This document shows, in pieces, positions 10,316-21,539 of a stretch of DNA of 64,000 nt. How positions within the stretch are numbered: the stretch's first letter is position 1; every line of letters starts with the position of its first letter. The notes under the pieces are model-generated. The model was not told where the DNA came from, made no database searches, and was given only the letters and a program-made list of their open reading frames with translations. The position numbers were made by a program, and so were the translations under genes. The DNA is taken from NCBI GenBank assembly GCA_036245805.1, contig BTRK01000002.1:16237067-16301066 (forward strand). Reading direction: 5' to 3'. The DNA is from Pristionchus mayeri. Taxonomy: Eukaryota > Nematoda > Chromadorea > Rhabditida > Neodiplogasteridae.

Positions 10316-13118
10316 ATGGGCATCGGTGCAACCAAAGCGAGACATCCTACGAGGGAGTCAACGACCAAGGTTAGATTACATTAACTTATAATCCTGTTCA
10401 TTGAATTTCGATTTAGTGTAGATATTTCAGAGAAGATCATCAAAAGTGGCTCCATATCCACGAGAGAGACGAGCCTCGGCCGAGAGAAGACCTCATTCGA
10501 CTATGAGGAATGACTTGTATGGGAGATTCTCGTAAGAACATAAAAAATTAACAGAGAAGAATCTTAACTATTCAGTCCTCACTCATCCTATGGACGTCGA
10601 TCTTCGTACGACGGGAGACAGTCGCGATACAGCTACGAGAGGGGGTTCGTGAACTTCTCTTTCCAGGATTCTCAAAGATAAAAGGTCCAAAAAATCAGGA
10701 AATCCGTGATGTCCCGCAGATCTCCTTCTCCCGTCTATCGAGACGTCCGCTCATCCTATAGCTATGATAGAAAGTGAGCGATTTCATAAACCGTCTAACA
10801 ACACACTAATAGATATGAAGCATGAGCTATTCAAAAAATGATATTTTTTTGTTCCAGCATAAATGATGCGTACAAACCCTCGGACTTCCTGTACACCCCC
10901 TCGAGGAACGACTTTGGAACTGCGAGATACGATAGACGATCGTCCATTCGAGACTACAGTAGGAAGGAGTATCGATTGAGGTGAGAGTGGTAGATCAAGA
11001 AGAGAGATGAGGAGACTTTCAGGAGTCTGTCACCAGTGCCCGCCTATCAGCTCATCTACTTCGATAAACGGTGACTTTATCTGTCCTTGCTCCTTTTATT
11101 CATCCTGCTAATTTGCTTCCATGAGAGTTCTTCGAGAAAAATCTCCCTTTATTGTACCCCTTTATCCCCTTTCTTCTGCGTTGATCGGAATCTTATTTAT
11201 CGTTTGAGCTAAGGAATATTAATTGTATGAAATATTGTAACTCTCCTCGCAATAGCAATTGCTAAAATGAGAAGGAATATCCCTTGTTCTTCCATTCTTC
11301 AACCCTCCTTATTCAGTGGTCGTGCAGAGGCGATTCGGCAACTCTTCGTAATAGCGGGAGTTCACTTCGTTGACGACCGAGTGACCAACGAGGAGTGGAG
11401 ATCCTCCAAGCACAGTCAGTCACTTCTCCCTGACTCTATTTTACGCCTCACTTAAACTCTCATCGCTTTTTGTTCCACTCACAATAAGAAAATAGGTATA
11501 CATGTATCACTGTCACTGTTCATGGATCCCTCCCCTCAATTCTTCCCCTTGAGGGACTCCCTTCCGTCAATTGCCCATTCTTGACGTCGACGGCATTCTT
11601 CTCGGCCAAACTCACGCCATCATTCGATTCCTCGCACGCAAATTTGGTTAGGAGAAATAAAAATTAGTCAACCAGTGACTTTGCAAATTCCACTTCATTT
11701 GTGTAAACAGAATCATAGCTTGGAACTTGCATGTTGTGATCTACTCGTCCAAACTATATATATTCGGATTTTTAAGACGCAAACAAAGGTTTCACTACAG
11801 GCTACGCCGGTCGCTCATCTCTAGAAGAGGCCGTTATCGACTCCTTAAGTGAAAGGTTATGTAGCATTTTTAAACATTTTAAATGCTTGACCAATGTTTC
11901 ATCCGTCGATTTCGAGATACAGTGATTTCTTCGATGACATCTCGCCCTGGCTGGTCGTTGTAGAAGGATACGCGAAGGGAGATGAGGTGTGTGTGCATTT
12001 TCTTTCAGGGAAATCTTCCAACACTGATCAAGACGTGTTCTCCCGAAAATACAGTCACGAAGACGGGGTGTCTTTTTACCCTTTAAAGATACCCAAAAAC
12101 TATGAAAATATTTGAATTAGCAGGCTTGTCTATTCAAGGTAAAGGGAGTGATCGAGTATGGAAAACAAGACAGTGTGCATTCTTGGCTAACGGGAAACTT
12201 TAGATAAAACACCTTGTTTCTTTTTGAGCGTCGCATGCGTGAGTCAGTCCTCTATCCAGCAGTGCTCTCCTTCTTCGAGTGCATTGAAATGTTCCTAAAG
12301 AAGGTGAGGAGTGGATCCAATCAGAAGAATGGAAGAAGGAATGCTCAGACCAATGGTTTTCTCGTCGGTTCTTCCCTCTCGTATGTCGACCTTCTCATCA
12401 CTGAGGGAATTTCTCAAATTGCTGAGATCGAACCGAGAATTCTGGATGGTCACAAGAGAATCGACGAATACATTAGGAAGGTTCGATTGGTAGTACCCCG
12501 AGTTGTAAATTTATTTTCAGAAATCCACATTTCAGAAAAAAAAATCAGAAAGAAAAATTTAGAAAGAAAAAGACTGTAAAAACCAATTTCGTAAATTCAT
12601 TTTTCAGAAATCCATTTTCAGAAATTTTGTTTCGTAAGCTACCGTAATCGCGGAATATTCGCCACCTTCACTTTGGTCATTTAGTGTTCAATTATCATTT
12701 CTACTATTTTTTCTTGTTCGCATTAGGCTTTTCATTGTCGTGCCCATCCATTAAAGATCATAAATTATTTAAATAATGCGAATTTTATGTTTTTATGATC
12801 AGTTCTATTTCCCGGCAACAGTAATCAGCAATTTCCGGCTAAAAATTTCTGAAAAACGACTTTCTCAAAAAAGTTTTCGCAAAATGGTTTTTTTCAAAAA
12901 ATATTTCTCAATTTGATTTTCTGAAATTTAAAAAAATATATATATTTTTATGAAAATTACATTTCTTAAACGAAATTTCCCAAAATAAATTTACAATATG
13001 GGGTACTACCGTTCGATTTATCTCTCTTCTCAAAATCATTTTCGTTTTTTAGATTCGGAAGACACCGAGACTTAGAGAATGGATCGCGGATGGGCCCGTC
13101 ACCACAAAATACAGATGA
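10316..13118 (+). CDS. Glutathione S-transferase with RS/RY-rich N-terminal extension
   Basis: Twelve exons join without phase conflict: 10316-10369, 10431-10531, 10576-10644, 10699-10773, 10858-10980, 11023-11070, 11317-11414, 11554-11646, 11801-11855, 11917-11986, 12229-12480, 13053-13118; 367 residues. Residues about 1-146 are basic and rich in Arg, Ser and Tyr (RRSSKVAPYPRERRAS, RRSPSPVYRDVR, RRSSIRDYSRKEYRLR). A nematode-type GST follows: thioredoxin-like domain from YQLIYFDKRGRAEAIRQLF (likely catalytic Tyr153), TPFRQLPILDVDG, and QTHAI where the family usually has QSxAI; then the helical C-terminal domain with NGFLVGSSLSYVDLL. GSTs conjugate glutathione to electrophiles in the cytosol. 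The extension is not part of the family; it could direct the enzyme to the nucleus or RNA (inference). The last intron contains a MITE. Confidence 0.8.
12489..13010. mobile_element. hAT-like MITE with 8-bp target duplication
   Basis: A 522-bp AT-rich element with inverted termini GGTAGTACCCC plus a further matching stretch, flanked by a perfect 8-bp direct repeat GTTCGATT at 12481-12488 and 13011-13018. Eight-bp duplications are typical of hAT transposons. It sits at the very start of the last GST intron, so the intron donor GT is part of the duplicated target. Interior has many TTTCAGAAA-like repeats and no coding sequence. Confidence 0.8.
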
Positions 13119-13523
13119 ACTCAGACATTAACATAGAAGATATCACTCATTCTCTCTCGATACCTCATTGATCAATCAACGAATAGAATTCCGTGAAATT
13201 TCAGAAAAAATACTACGATAAAGCGAGTTATCATTTAAAAATCACATCTTTCCAAATTGGGTAAGAAACCAAACAGGAAAAATCCGTAGATAAACTTGTA
13301 TTTTCTTTAGGTTAACACCGAAAATTGCGAACAGTGAAAATTGTGAACAACGGAATTGAAAGGCCAGAAAAGATGCAAAGCAGAGATTTCATCAAAATTG
13401 AAGTCGCTTCACCATTCATTTCCCCTCCTTCTCCTCTTTCGGAGTAGTCGCCCCCTCGATTCTCTCGTCTGTTTGCTATCTCATCAACCATAATCCATTT
13501 TCCTTTTCTCTAGATTACCAAGT

Positions 13524-16500
13524 ATGGATTCTCACGGGAACGTTCATTCGCTACAGGAGGGACCCAGCAGCCCTGCAGACTCACTCTCAGACACACACTC
13601 CCAGGTACACTGTAGGCGTACTGTATCTGATTGATAGCATACTGTAATCACACCACCGTATTCTCAGGATAGTGCAACTACGCCAACTGTACAAACTGCA
13701 CTCGAGGATTCATTCATAGAGTGAGTGGAGTGATCAATTCGAACGAGACTCCGCCCATCACAGGCCATCTACTCCCTCCTCCTCTGCCTCTTCTCTCTTC
13801 GAGGAGCAGCATGTGACCACCCCCTTCGAGCTGTGTGGTTAGTCCAGCAGTCATTCAAAAAAAATGAGAAGACGAAGAGGATCTGGTTGGCTGGGATTTG
13901 AGTGACGACCGCTAATAAGATATGAAAATGGTGGAAATGAGAAATAGATTAGTAGATTTGAATGCGAAAACACGAAGATATAAGGCGTTCTAGGTAGTGT
14001 TGCGAAAACGGACGAACAATTCGAACAAATTCCGAACAGAATGATCAGTCAATCTAATTTCATCTTTTTTCCAAGTGATTCGAGGGGACTTGTATTCGGC
14101 TATGTTTCACAATTGAAAGACATGCTTCAATTAAAACCGAACGAATCCGAACAATCCGAACGTTCGTCCGAAATTGAACAAAGCCGAACAATTTTCCACT
14201 CATTCTTCATTCGAAATCGGTTTCGTTCGGATTTGCGACACTAGTTTTAGGTTAGGGGGGTAGGGCCGTTGGAAAATTTTCCAATTTTCCAATAGCGAGA
14301 ACAAAGGGGTCTCTCACTCATCTCATTTTCCAATAACATCCATTGCGTGGTGGAATTTTCCAATAGCTTATTGGAAAACTATTGGAAAATAGTCGATTTA
14401 GTTTCAACGATCAATGGCCCCTTTCTCCGTGTTTTCTTATTGGAAAATCATTTTCCAATAATTTTCCAATAAGAGGTCATTTCCAATAAGCGGCCGCCTC
14501 ATTTTGCGGCCTTATTGGAAAATGAGGGGGAGGGGGGGTAATTTTCCAATAACCATTTTTTTCCAACAAGAGAACTCTACTTACATGGGACTGACCGGAA
14601 GACACATATCCCGATCGCCTTCTACTTTTGGTGGTGCATAGAGACCCCAAAGAGAGTGTCAAAACCGTTTTACAAAGTTGCTCAATCGACCTAGTAATTA
14701 AGATAATTAACATTTTCTGATTTCGCTTTCACTTATCGAGTCATTTCTGACGCGACAAAATCAACCGGCTCGGTGGTCGAGTGGTAGGGAGATGAGCCAA
14801 TATCCCAGAGGTCAGTAGTTCGAGTCCGCACCCATGCCCTTTTTTTGTTATTTTCATTTTTGATCTTTGGTCTCTCGATGTTCTTGCTGGTTACGTATGT
14901 TCGTGTTTCAACTGAATGACAATCCAGAATATATTGTTTTAATTAAAATGTTTTCATTAATTAAATTAATTAATTTAATTAAAATCATAAATAATTAATC
15001 GGTCAGTCCCATGTTAGCACTGAATAAATGAGATGATATGACTGCAAGAATGGTCCTTATTGTAATATAAAATAATGTAAAGTAAACCAAAACTATGCTA
15101 TTATCTCAGATAAGCAATCCCTCTCAGGGCTCCGATTGGACCTTCGGGTAGCAGATGTCTACAGGGATTCGTACACTGTGCGTCACCAGCTGCAGAAAGT
15201 AATTATTAATACTATGTATTATTTTATTTATATTATTCCAATTTTTAAAGATAATAATATTAAAATTATTTATTTCCTTTTTATTGAATAAATCAAAGTT
15301 GTGATCTCAAAACTTATAGGGATCTCATCGGTTCAAGCAGGGAGAAGTGTGCGATGTCGTTCTCAACGTCGATAATCAGTCGATCAGTGCTCATAAGGTT
15401 ATTAATTGGAAGAATAAGGAAAATGAAGCTAGAGCCTCTCTGATCTATGATTTGTGAAGCATTACATTCTCCTAATCTCATTCCTTACAGGCAGTTCTGA
15501 GCTCCCGATCTGCCTACTTCAAAGCGATGTTTGGCGACTTCACTGAGGCATCAGCTGGCCAAATCGATATTCTTGAAGGTGAGAGATCAACCTCACGTGG
15601 ATACCCGAATCGGCTTGTTGCTCTTAGTTTCTGTTGCTTGTTCAGGAACCAATTACACTTCGATGCGCGACCTCGTCGACTACATCTACACTGGTCGAAT
15701 AATCATCACTGAAAAGACAGTCTTCGACCTACTGCAGGCTGCTCGTTTCCTATCAATGGTCAGTTTTGTAAACTCATTTTTAGTATCATTTATGTTTTAA
15801 ATATATTATTTAACACCAATTTGTTTTTATCTAAAATTCAAATGAGAATACATAACCAGAACTTCTTTGCTGCATAATCACATTCTCAGGATCCTGTAGT
15901 CTGCGAGTGCTCCAAGTTCCTTCGAGATCGTACGACGGTGGACAACGTGCTCTCCATACAGAGTGATCTTCGCTTGATCGAATTCTCTGATCTCGACACT
16001 TTCGTCGATCGATACATCCAGGTTCGAAAAAGGCACTTGCTAATCAATAATTACGTTTGTTTAGGTGAACTTCGTTCCCATCTCACTATCTCCTGGTTTC
16101 CTCGAGCTATCGATCGATAAAGTGTCCTCGCTTCTGAAGAGAGACACCATCAACATCGACAATGAGATGCAGGCAAATGACAAAATGTTTCACAAATAAA
16201 TGATATCTGATTGTCTCTAGTACAAAAATGGAAATTTTGCAGGTATATGAGGCGTGTAACAGATGGATTCTACACGACGAGAAGAGACTGGAGTTCGGCC
16301 CTAGGTTTAACGCGACAAAGTTTATCGCAATCATTAGGGTGCAATGTAGACTGCTCCAATCCCTTAGTATGTCGCTCCTTCCCTCCCCATTCCTCCCTGG
16401 GCCAGTCGAACGGGTGAAGTGGGTGAGGGAGTCGCAGGAGTACAAGGACTTCATCAAGGGATTCAAGGTTTGTTCGACTATTTTCGAGAGATCAAAGATC

Positions 16501-17105
16501 ATGTTTACCATGGTTGGCTATTTGGAGTTCATTGCGATGTTGAAATCCCTCTTCTCCTCGGATTTCATAGACGATTGCGACATAGCAATGAATACGGAAT
16601 AGCGAACCCTTTTGTGTTTACCATTCTTTCGATTCAGAACAGGGTGATCGTGACGGAGGCTGCTAAGCGCGCGTCCCGACGCTCGCAGTGTCATCGCTGT
16701 GCTGGGTTAAATATGATCTTTGATCTCTGACTCATTTCCCATATTTTGAGGTTCATACGATTATGGCGATAAAGAACCGCTCCATGTTGCCCTCTACGAT
16801 CCAATCGACAATAAGTGGACCTGTGAGTTATGGTATCGAAGCTACAACGAGAACGATGCCATATTGTGCAGGCGGAGGAATCGACAAGCGATTAATGCCG
16901 TGCGACGACCCGAAAGTTGCGTATCACGATGGCAAAGTGAGCGAAAAATGAGTATTAACTTCTGTGGCCCTTTGTAGATATTTTTATTGAAGCTTACCAA
17001 ATTTCTGAATACGTCTTCATTTTTCTCTTTACGAAAAGTAACAACATTCAGCTGTACTACGTGGAAAAGAGTCTGTCGCGCATCTACGATTCGACTCATT
17101 GTTAG
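13524..17105 (+). CDS. BTB-BACK-kelch protein
   Basis: Kelch-like proteins usually act as substrate adaptors of Cullin-3 ubiquitin ligases. Exons: 13524-13604, 13668-13720, 13764-13837, 15128-15198, 15320-15397, 15491-15578, 15646-15758, 15890-16021, 16065-16172, 16243-16467, about 16638-16705, 16751-16822, 16872-16936, 17052-17105 (stop TAG). A Ser/Thr-rich N-terminus precedes the BTB domain (VCDVVLNVDNQSISAHKAVL, SAYFKAMF, LVDYIYTG). BACK follows (VVCECSKFL to YEACNRWI). The kelch part is short: VIAVLGG, VALYDPIDNKWT and VAYHDGKLYYV, so perhaps two blades instead of six. One intron (after 16172) begins with GC. Exon 11 seems to need a two-base change in a CG run near 16668 to keep frame, so the kelch end may be decayed. 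Total about 425 residues. Confidence 0.75.
13990..14250. repeat. Degenerate GAACAAT/CCGAACA repeat cluster
   Basis: In the long third intron of the BTB gene. Short related words (CGAACAATTCGAACAAATTCCGA, broken into variants) recur in both orientations. No coding content. Confidence 0.45.
14262..14575. repeat. Dense TTTTCCAAT / ATTGGAAAA cluster
   Basis: More than ten copies of TTTTCCAAT or its complement in about 310 bp, several arranged as small palindromes, inside the same BTB intron. It resembles nothing coding; possibly a degenerate satellite or foldback element. Confidence 0.55.
14767..14838 (+). other. tRNA-like sequence (pseudo-tRNA or SINE head)
   Basis: A 72-base stretch with a polymerase III A-box-like TGGTCGAGTGGTAGG and B-box AGTTCGAGTCC at tRNA spacing. 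The acceptor ends pair in only five of seven positions and the D and T stems pair poorly, so a working tRNA is unlikely. A run of T follows at 14841. Confidence 0.4.
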
Positions 17106-17266
17106 TCACATATATATTTTTTTGATATGAAGCTCAGAACTCACGGATCCTCCGATTGAAGTTATTATCGCTCCCGAGACGATATCAACATTTATCTTGG
17201 GGAGGCGCTCTCTTGCAGAATTGTTGGAAGTGTACAAGACCTTGCTGTTGTTCCACGTGCTCTTAA

Positions 17267-18749
17267 AACCCGTTCTTCGTAAGACTGCAGTGAAAGAGGG
17301 TATGGATGGCACAACTCTGCCAAAATGGTCACCCGGGGCTCATACTTTGGGAACATGACCCCTCGGTCCGAAGAACTGTTCAACCGGAAGCGTGACCCGA
17401 AATATCGATTTTTGATCTACCGAAATCGATTTTCCATATTTCGGATGTCGATGGCATGATATAGCTCAGTCGAAAGAGCATAAAAAGTTATGTTAGAAAC
17501 GCAAAAGGAAACCAGAATCCATCAACGTTGACGTCAGATAGAGCCCGAAGAGTAAACATTTTCATCACTTTTTGTAGATCATGGCATGAATGCACATGAA
17601 GCCGTAGGTTCCACATCTCGGATTTTACATATATTGTGTAGTTTTTAATGCTGAATAAAATGCACTCTTTGTCGGAGTGGATTTTTACGCTATAAGGACC
17701 GAAAATCGCGCTCAACGATGAAGCACAAATTTTAGGAAACTTTAGATTTCGATATCGTGCAATAGCTCATTCGAAAAGCATGAAAAGTTATGTCAGAAAA
17801 TGAAAGGAAATCAGAATACATCAACGTCGACGTCATTTAGACGTGATCATTTGAAATTCTTCATGCGAAACGTCGTGAAGTATTTCGACTATATCATTTT
17901 CACTTTACATTTTGGTTACCTGGGATATCGAAATTCGAATTCTACATACAAAAATACGTCGGAAAATACATTGGGCAAAATATTTTACGATTTCAACTTT
18001 TTGGCAATTTTTCAGGCCATCATTTTCAACAGAAAAATCGAATTTCAACATGTCTTCTAAAAGTGAAAAATTTATGGATTTTCTGACGTATTTTGATGTG
18101 TAGAATTCGAATTTCGATATCCCAGGTCACCAAAATGTAAAGTGAAAATGATATAGTCGAAATACTTCACGTCGTTTCGCATGAAGAATTTCAAATAATC
18201 ACGTCTAAATGACGCCGACGTTGATGGATTCTGATTTCCTTTCAGATTCTGACATAACTTTTCATGCTCTTTCGAATGACCTATTGCACGATATCGAAAT
18301 CTAAAGTTTCCTAATATTTGTCTCGAAGTGCGTCATCGTTCAGCGCGATTTTCGGTCCTTATAGCGTAAATATCCACTCCGACAAAGAGTGCATTTTATT
18401 CAGCATTGAAAACTACACAATATATGTAAAATCCGAAATGTGGAACCTTCATGTGCATTCATGCCATGATCTACCAAAAGTGATGAAAATGTTTACTCTT
18501 CGGGCTCTATCTGACGTCAACGTTGATGGATTCTGGTTTCCTTTTGAGTTTCTAACATAACTTTTTATGCTCTTTCGAATGCGATATATCGTGTCATCGA
18601 AATCCGAAATTTGAAAAATCGATATTTCGGGTCAAGCTTCCGGTTGAAAAGTTCTTTGGCCCGAGGGGTCATGTTCCCAAAGTATGAGCTCAGGGGACAA
18701 TTTTGGCAGAGTTGTGCCATCCTACCTGCATTCTTACAGAGAACGGGTT
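17267..18749. mobile_element. Palindromic (foldback) TTAA transposon
   Basis: A 1483-bp element whose two halves are long imperfect inverted repeats meeting near 18010. Ends read AACCCGTTCT, each flanked by TTAA (17263-17266 and 18750-18753). No transposase is present, so it depends on an enzyme made elsewhere, probably piggyBac-like judging by TTAA. It lies inside the last exon of the P2X7-tail/THAP gene. Confidence 0.8.
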
Positions 18750-19008
18750 TTAATTCCACACGTGTTGCACTCTCCCGTAGCAGTAATGGCCATTCCATCC
18801 ATACGGAATGAGAGGTGGTTCTCTCCCTTGGCACAAACACGACACTTGCGAATAAGCGTCAGGAGCGAGTCGCGTGAGATAATGAGATTCTCGCAATCGG
18901 GTAGATTTTGAGTCGTAGGAGGAAGCGGTCTCCAGTTAGGGTCCCTCTTTAGGTCCTCCCTCTGGAAAAAAAACATGGTAGAGTAACAGACAGCTACATA
19001 TTTGACAC

Positions 19009-19216
19009 TAGGGTGGCTGAAATGGATCAACGGGTCGCTATTTAGAGAGCCTCGGCAGATCAGAGACGGATGAGACGGTTAACCGTCCCCTCTGGCAGTA
19101 CTACCCTCTCTATTTAGGAGAGAGAGACTCTTTCGCCTCTCTCTCCCTCCCCTCACGAATGACCCGTACGATAGAGTAAACAAGACGGTTAACCGTGATC
19201 CATTTCAGCCACCCTA
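19009..19216. mobile_element. hAT-like MITE
   Basis: 208 bp with inverted ends TAGGGTGGCTGAAATGGA, flanked by the perfect 8-bp direct repeat TTTGACAC (19001-19008 and 19217-19224). Inner inverted copies of GACGGTTAACCGT. It lies in the last intron of the THAP gene. Confidence 0.8.
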
Positions 19217-21112
19217 TTTGACACATCCTCAAAATTTAGTGAGCAATTCTGCTATTTTTTTAATGTTCTTTGATCTCTAGTCTAGATGATTAATATCGTA
19301 CCGTTTGCGGTCTACAGCAGCACGTGCAGCACGGCGGAGGCTGTAGAGAAGAGAGAGAAGGAGGGCGGGAGGAGGACGGGAGGGCAGCGGAAGAAGAAGA
19401 GAAGAGGAACCCCGGAGAGGGGGGAGAAGAAGAGGGAGGGAGGATCACGGTAGGCGAGGGGTTTCCTTTTACCGTAGATCTCTGTAAAGTTGTCATTTTT
19501 TTGATTCATTATTTTAAATAGTTGCTTCTTATTCTTTGTAATAAAGTTATATTGTAAGTATAAATGCTCACTGACCACACAGGGGACAGCATTTGCCCGT
19601 AGAATTGATGTGTAGGGATTCGGATGATCGTAGTCACTGGGAGAGAAATGGGAGGAGCATATATAGGGTGAGACAGTGGAATTCAATCTTCGATATAGTT
19701 CCTCCTCCTGTGATGTCGTCTGACAGATAGATTTCACCCACTGATCTCTTCGTGTGACGTTTGTCGTGAAAATGTGCATTAACTTTTGCTTGTTCCGGAC
19801 ATTACAAACAACGCAGAGGCGTTCCATCTGTAAAGAGATTAGACTAGTTGCCACATAGGTATCAATGGAGGTAGATTAGTCATGAATGCCACATTTTTGG
19901 AAGAGAAGTGGATACTGAACCATATTAGTTCGTTGCAATATCTTTATCTGTACAACATCAATCATCGAATAGTTCACTAGGTTTGAAACCAGTGTAAGAG
20001 GGACTAGGCCATTTCTGCGAACTTCCTCTATGACACATGCAGGCACTCTAATACGATGGCCTCTTCCCAGTGGTCCCATCAGAGACGCCACTGTCACACG
20101 GTAGCATGCATACCGCTTCGACCTGAAGGAATTTTTTTCAATAAAATCTCACACATGGTTTTACAGTATCGTTTCATGCTATTGTGCTCGTATGTTGAAT
20201 AAATTGTTTCAACGATTGAATTATAAACCAGGAGAAGATGTAGAATAGTTTGCTCACCTATTTTCGTCCTCTTCCACAGTTCCTGATTCGTAATTACGAG
20301 GAGAGACTGCAGCTTGAGCAGCCTTAAATGTTGATCATCAGTTACAAGGTAGTTACAAGGAAGACACTTACAGCATCAGTGAGCAGAAAGTCCTTGAAGT
20401 AGGACTGCAGGCAGATGCAAGGAGTGGACTCAGACTGATCCAACTTCTCTTTGAGTCCATCCCTCAGCATCTGTCCCTTCTTGCGAGGCGGGAAGATGAA
20501 GAGGGACTTGCAGCAGTAGTCGAACTGCTCGAGTCGATCAGGAGGAGGGCAGAGAGTGCATGTGCACGTTGATGTATCCTCCAGATCGGCCCGAGCAGAG
20601 AACAATCGCTGCTCCTTCGCGTTCAGTTCATGCATCTTCTTTAGCCGTTTATCTGACTCATCCGGATCGGGCAGCTGGTTCATAATCGGAAAATATGCGA
20701 AAATAAACGATCATGAATAACATTTTCGCAAACAAATCGAAAAACAACGCAGAAAATGGAAATTTAAAGAAGTTTGTGCAGCGAACTCCTGCTGCAGCGC
20801 TACGAAGCACGTATCAAATAAGTGCGTCAAAGCATCACGAAATGCGTCTTTGACTCATAGAGGATCATTATATATTGGACTTCAATAATGAAGAGTAGAT
20901 TTCGTATAATGAAGAGTAGATTGCGTATGTAAGGACATCATGCTTAATGTTAGCAACGTGAACTGTCACCTGAACCTGAATCGTAGTTGCTGATGACTTT
21001 TTGTTAGAAATTGGACATTCATGCCATTTTTGACAGAATATATAATTTAGGATGACCAAGTCGCCTTGTAATGTCTGCTGATCACGCTTTCCTCATTGGA
21101 AAATAGTTTGGC

Positions 21113-21190
21113 AAAAATAAGCGTGGGCAGGAATCGAACCGGCCTTTCAGTGAGGCTCGCGTTTGATGCAAATGCCTTACAACATCGACC
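21113..21190 (-). other. tRNA-like sequence, minus strand
   Basis: On the minus strand a B-box GGTTCGATTCC lies downstream of a weak A-box (TGTTGTAAGGCA) at roughly tRNA spacing. Stem pairing is poor, so this is most likely a tRNA-derived repeat or pseudogene. Confidence 0.3.
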
Positions 21191-21539
21191 CCGTCGTGAA
21201 AGAGGGAAAGGGGAGGGATTCGACCGCCGCTCGCTCATTTGCCTGATTTTAGCGGTTTGCACCGCGCATCTTGATATTCCCTTAGCCCTGTAGAAACTTT
21301 GAATGCCCATATCTTGGCTCAAACTTGAGCTAGAGAGTTCAAATTTCAGATTTGCATTACGGTTCGAGGATGCAATCTGCCCATGCCTTCATAATACCCA
21401 CATAAGCTAAGGGGTTTATCCTACTTTAACTAATACCGTCAACTTTCATCTGACACCTGCCGATAGTTCGATTTCGGACGAGTGCGTGCCTAAGCGGGCT
21501 CTTCTCAACCCCGGAGCTGCTAGCGTGTATCATACAACA

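Larger units (their letters stand above)
17106..20683 (-). pseudogene. P2X7-tail-like domain plus THAP finger protein, last exon split by a transposon
   Basis: Minus-strand exons: 20683-20372, 20322-20258, 20122-19990, 19827-19576, 19340-19302, 18961-18754, then after the palindromic element 17266-17106 (stop TGA). Leaving out the element and one TTAA, they sum to 1170 bases, 390 codons. Residues 1-170 resemble the cysteine-rich cytosolic domain of P2X7 (CTCTLCPPPDRLEQFDYCC, then LGRGHRIRVPACVIEEVR). Residues 171-254 are a C2CH THAP domain (CVVC, W, ICSSHF, and a closing AVP), a DNA-binding fold common in transposase-derived regulators. The C-terminal part has CRVC and CNTC pairs and a W-N-S motif. 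As it stands the frame runs into the element and stops within a few codons, so the C-terminal 50 residues are lost. The choice of exon 3 donor is uncertain. Confidence 0.65.

Noticed and set aside
14767..14838. Functional tRNA gene
   Set aside because: Pol III boxes present but D, T and acceptor stems pair poorly.
17106..17262. A final kelch exon of the BTB gene
   Set aside because: First read as plus-strand coding, but the BTB frame stops at 17105 and the segment continues the minus-strand THAP gene in phase.
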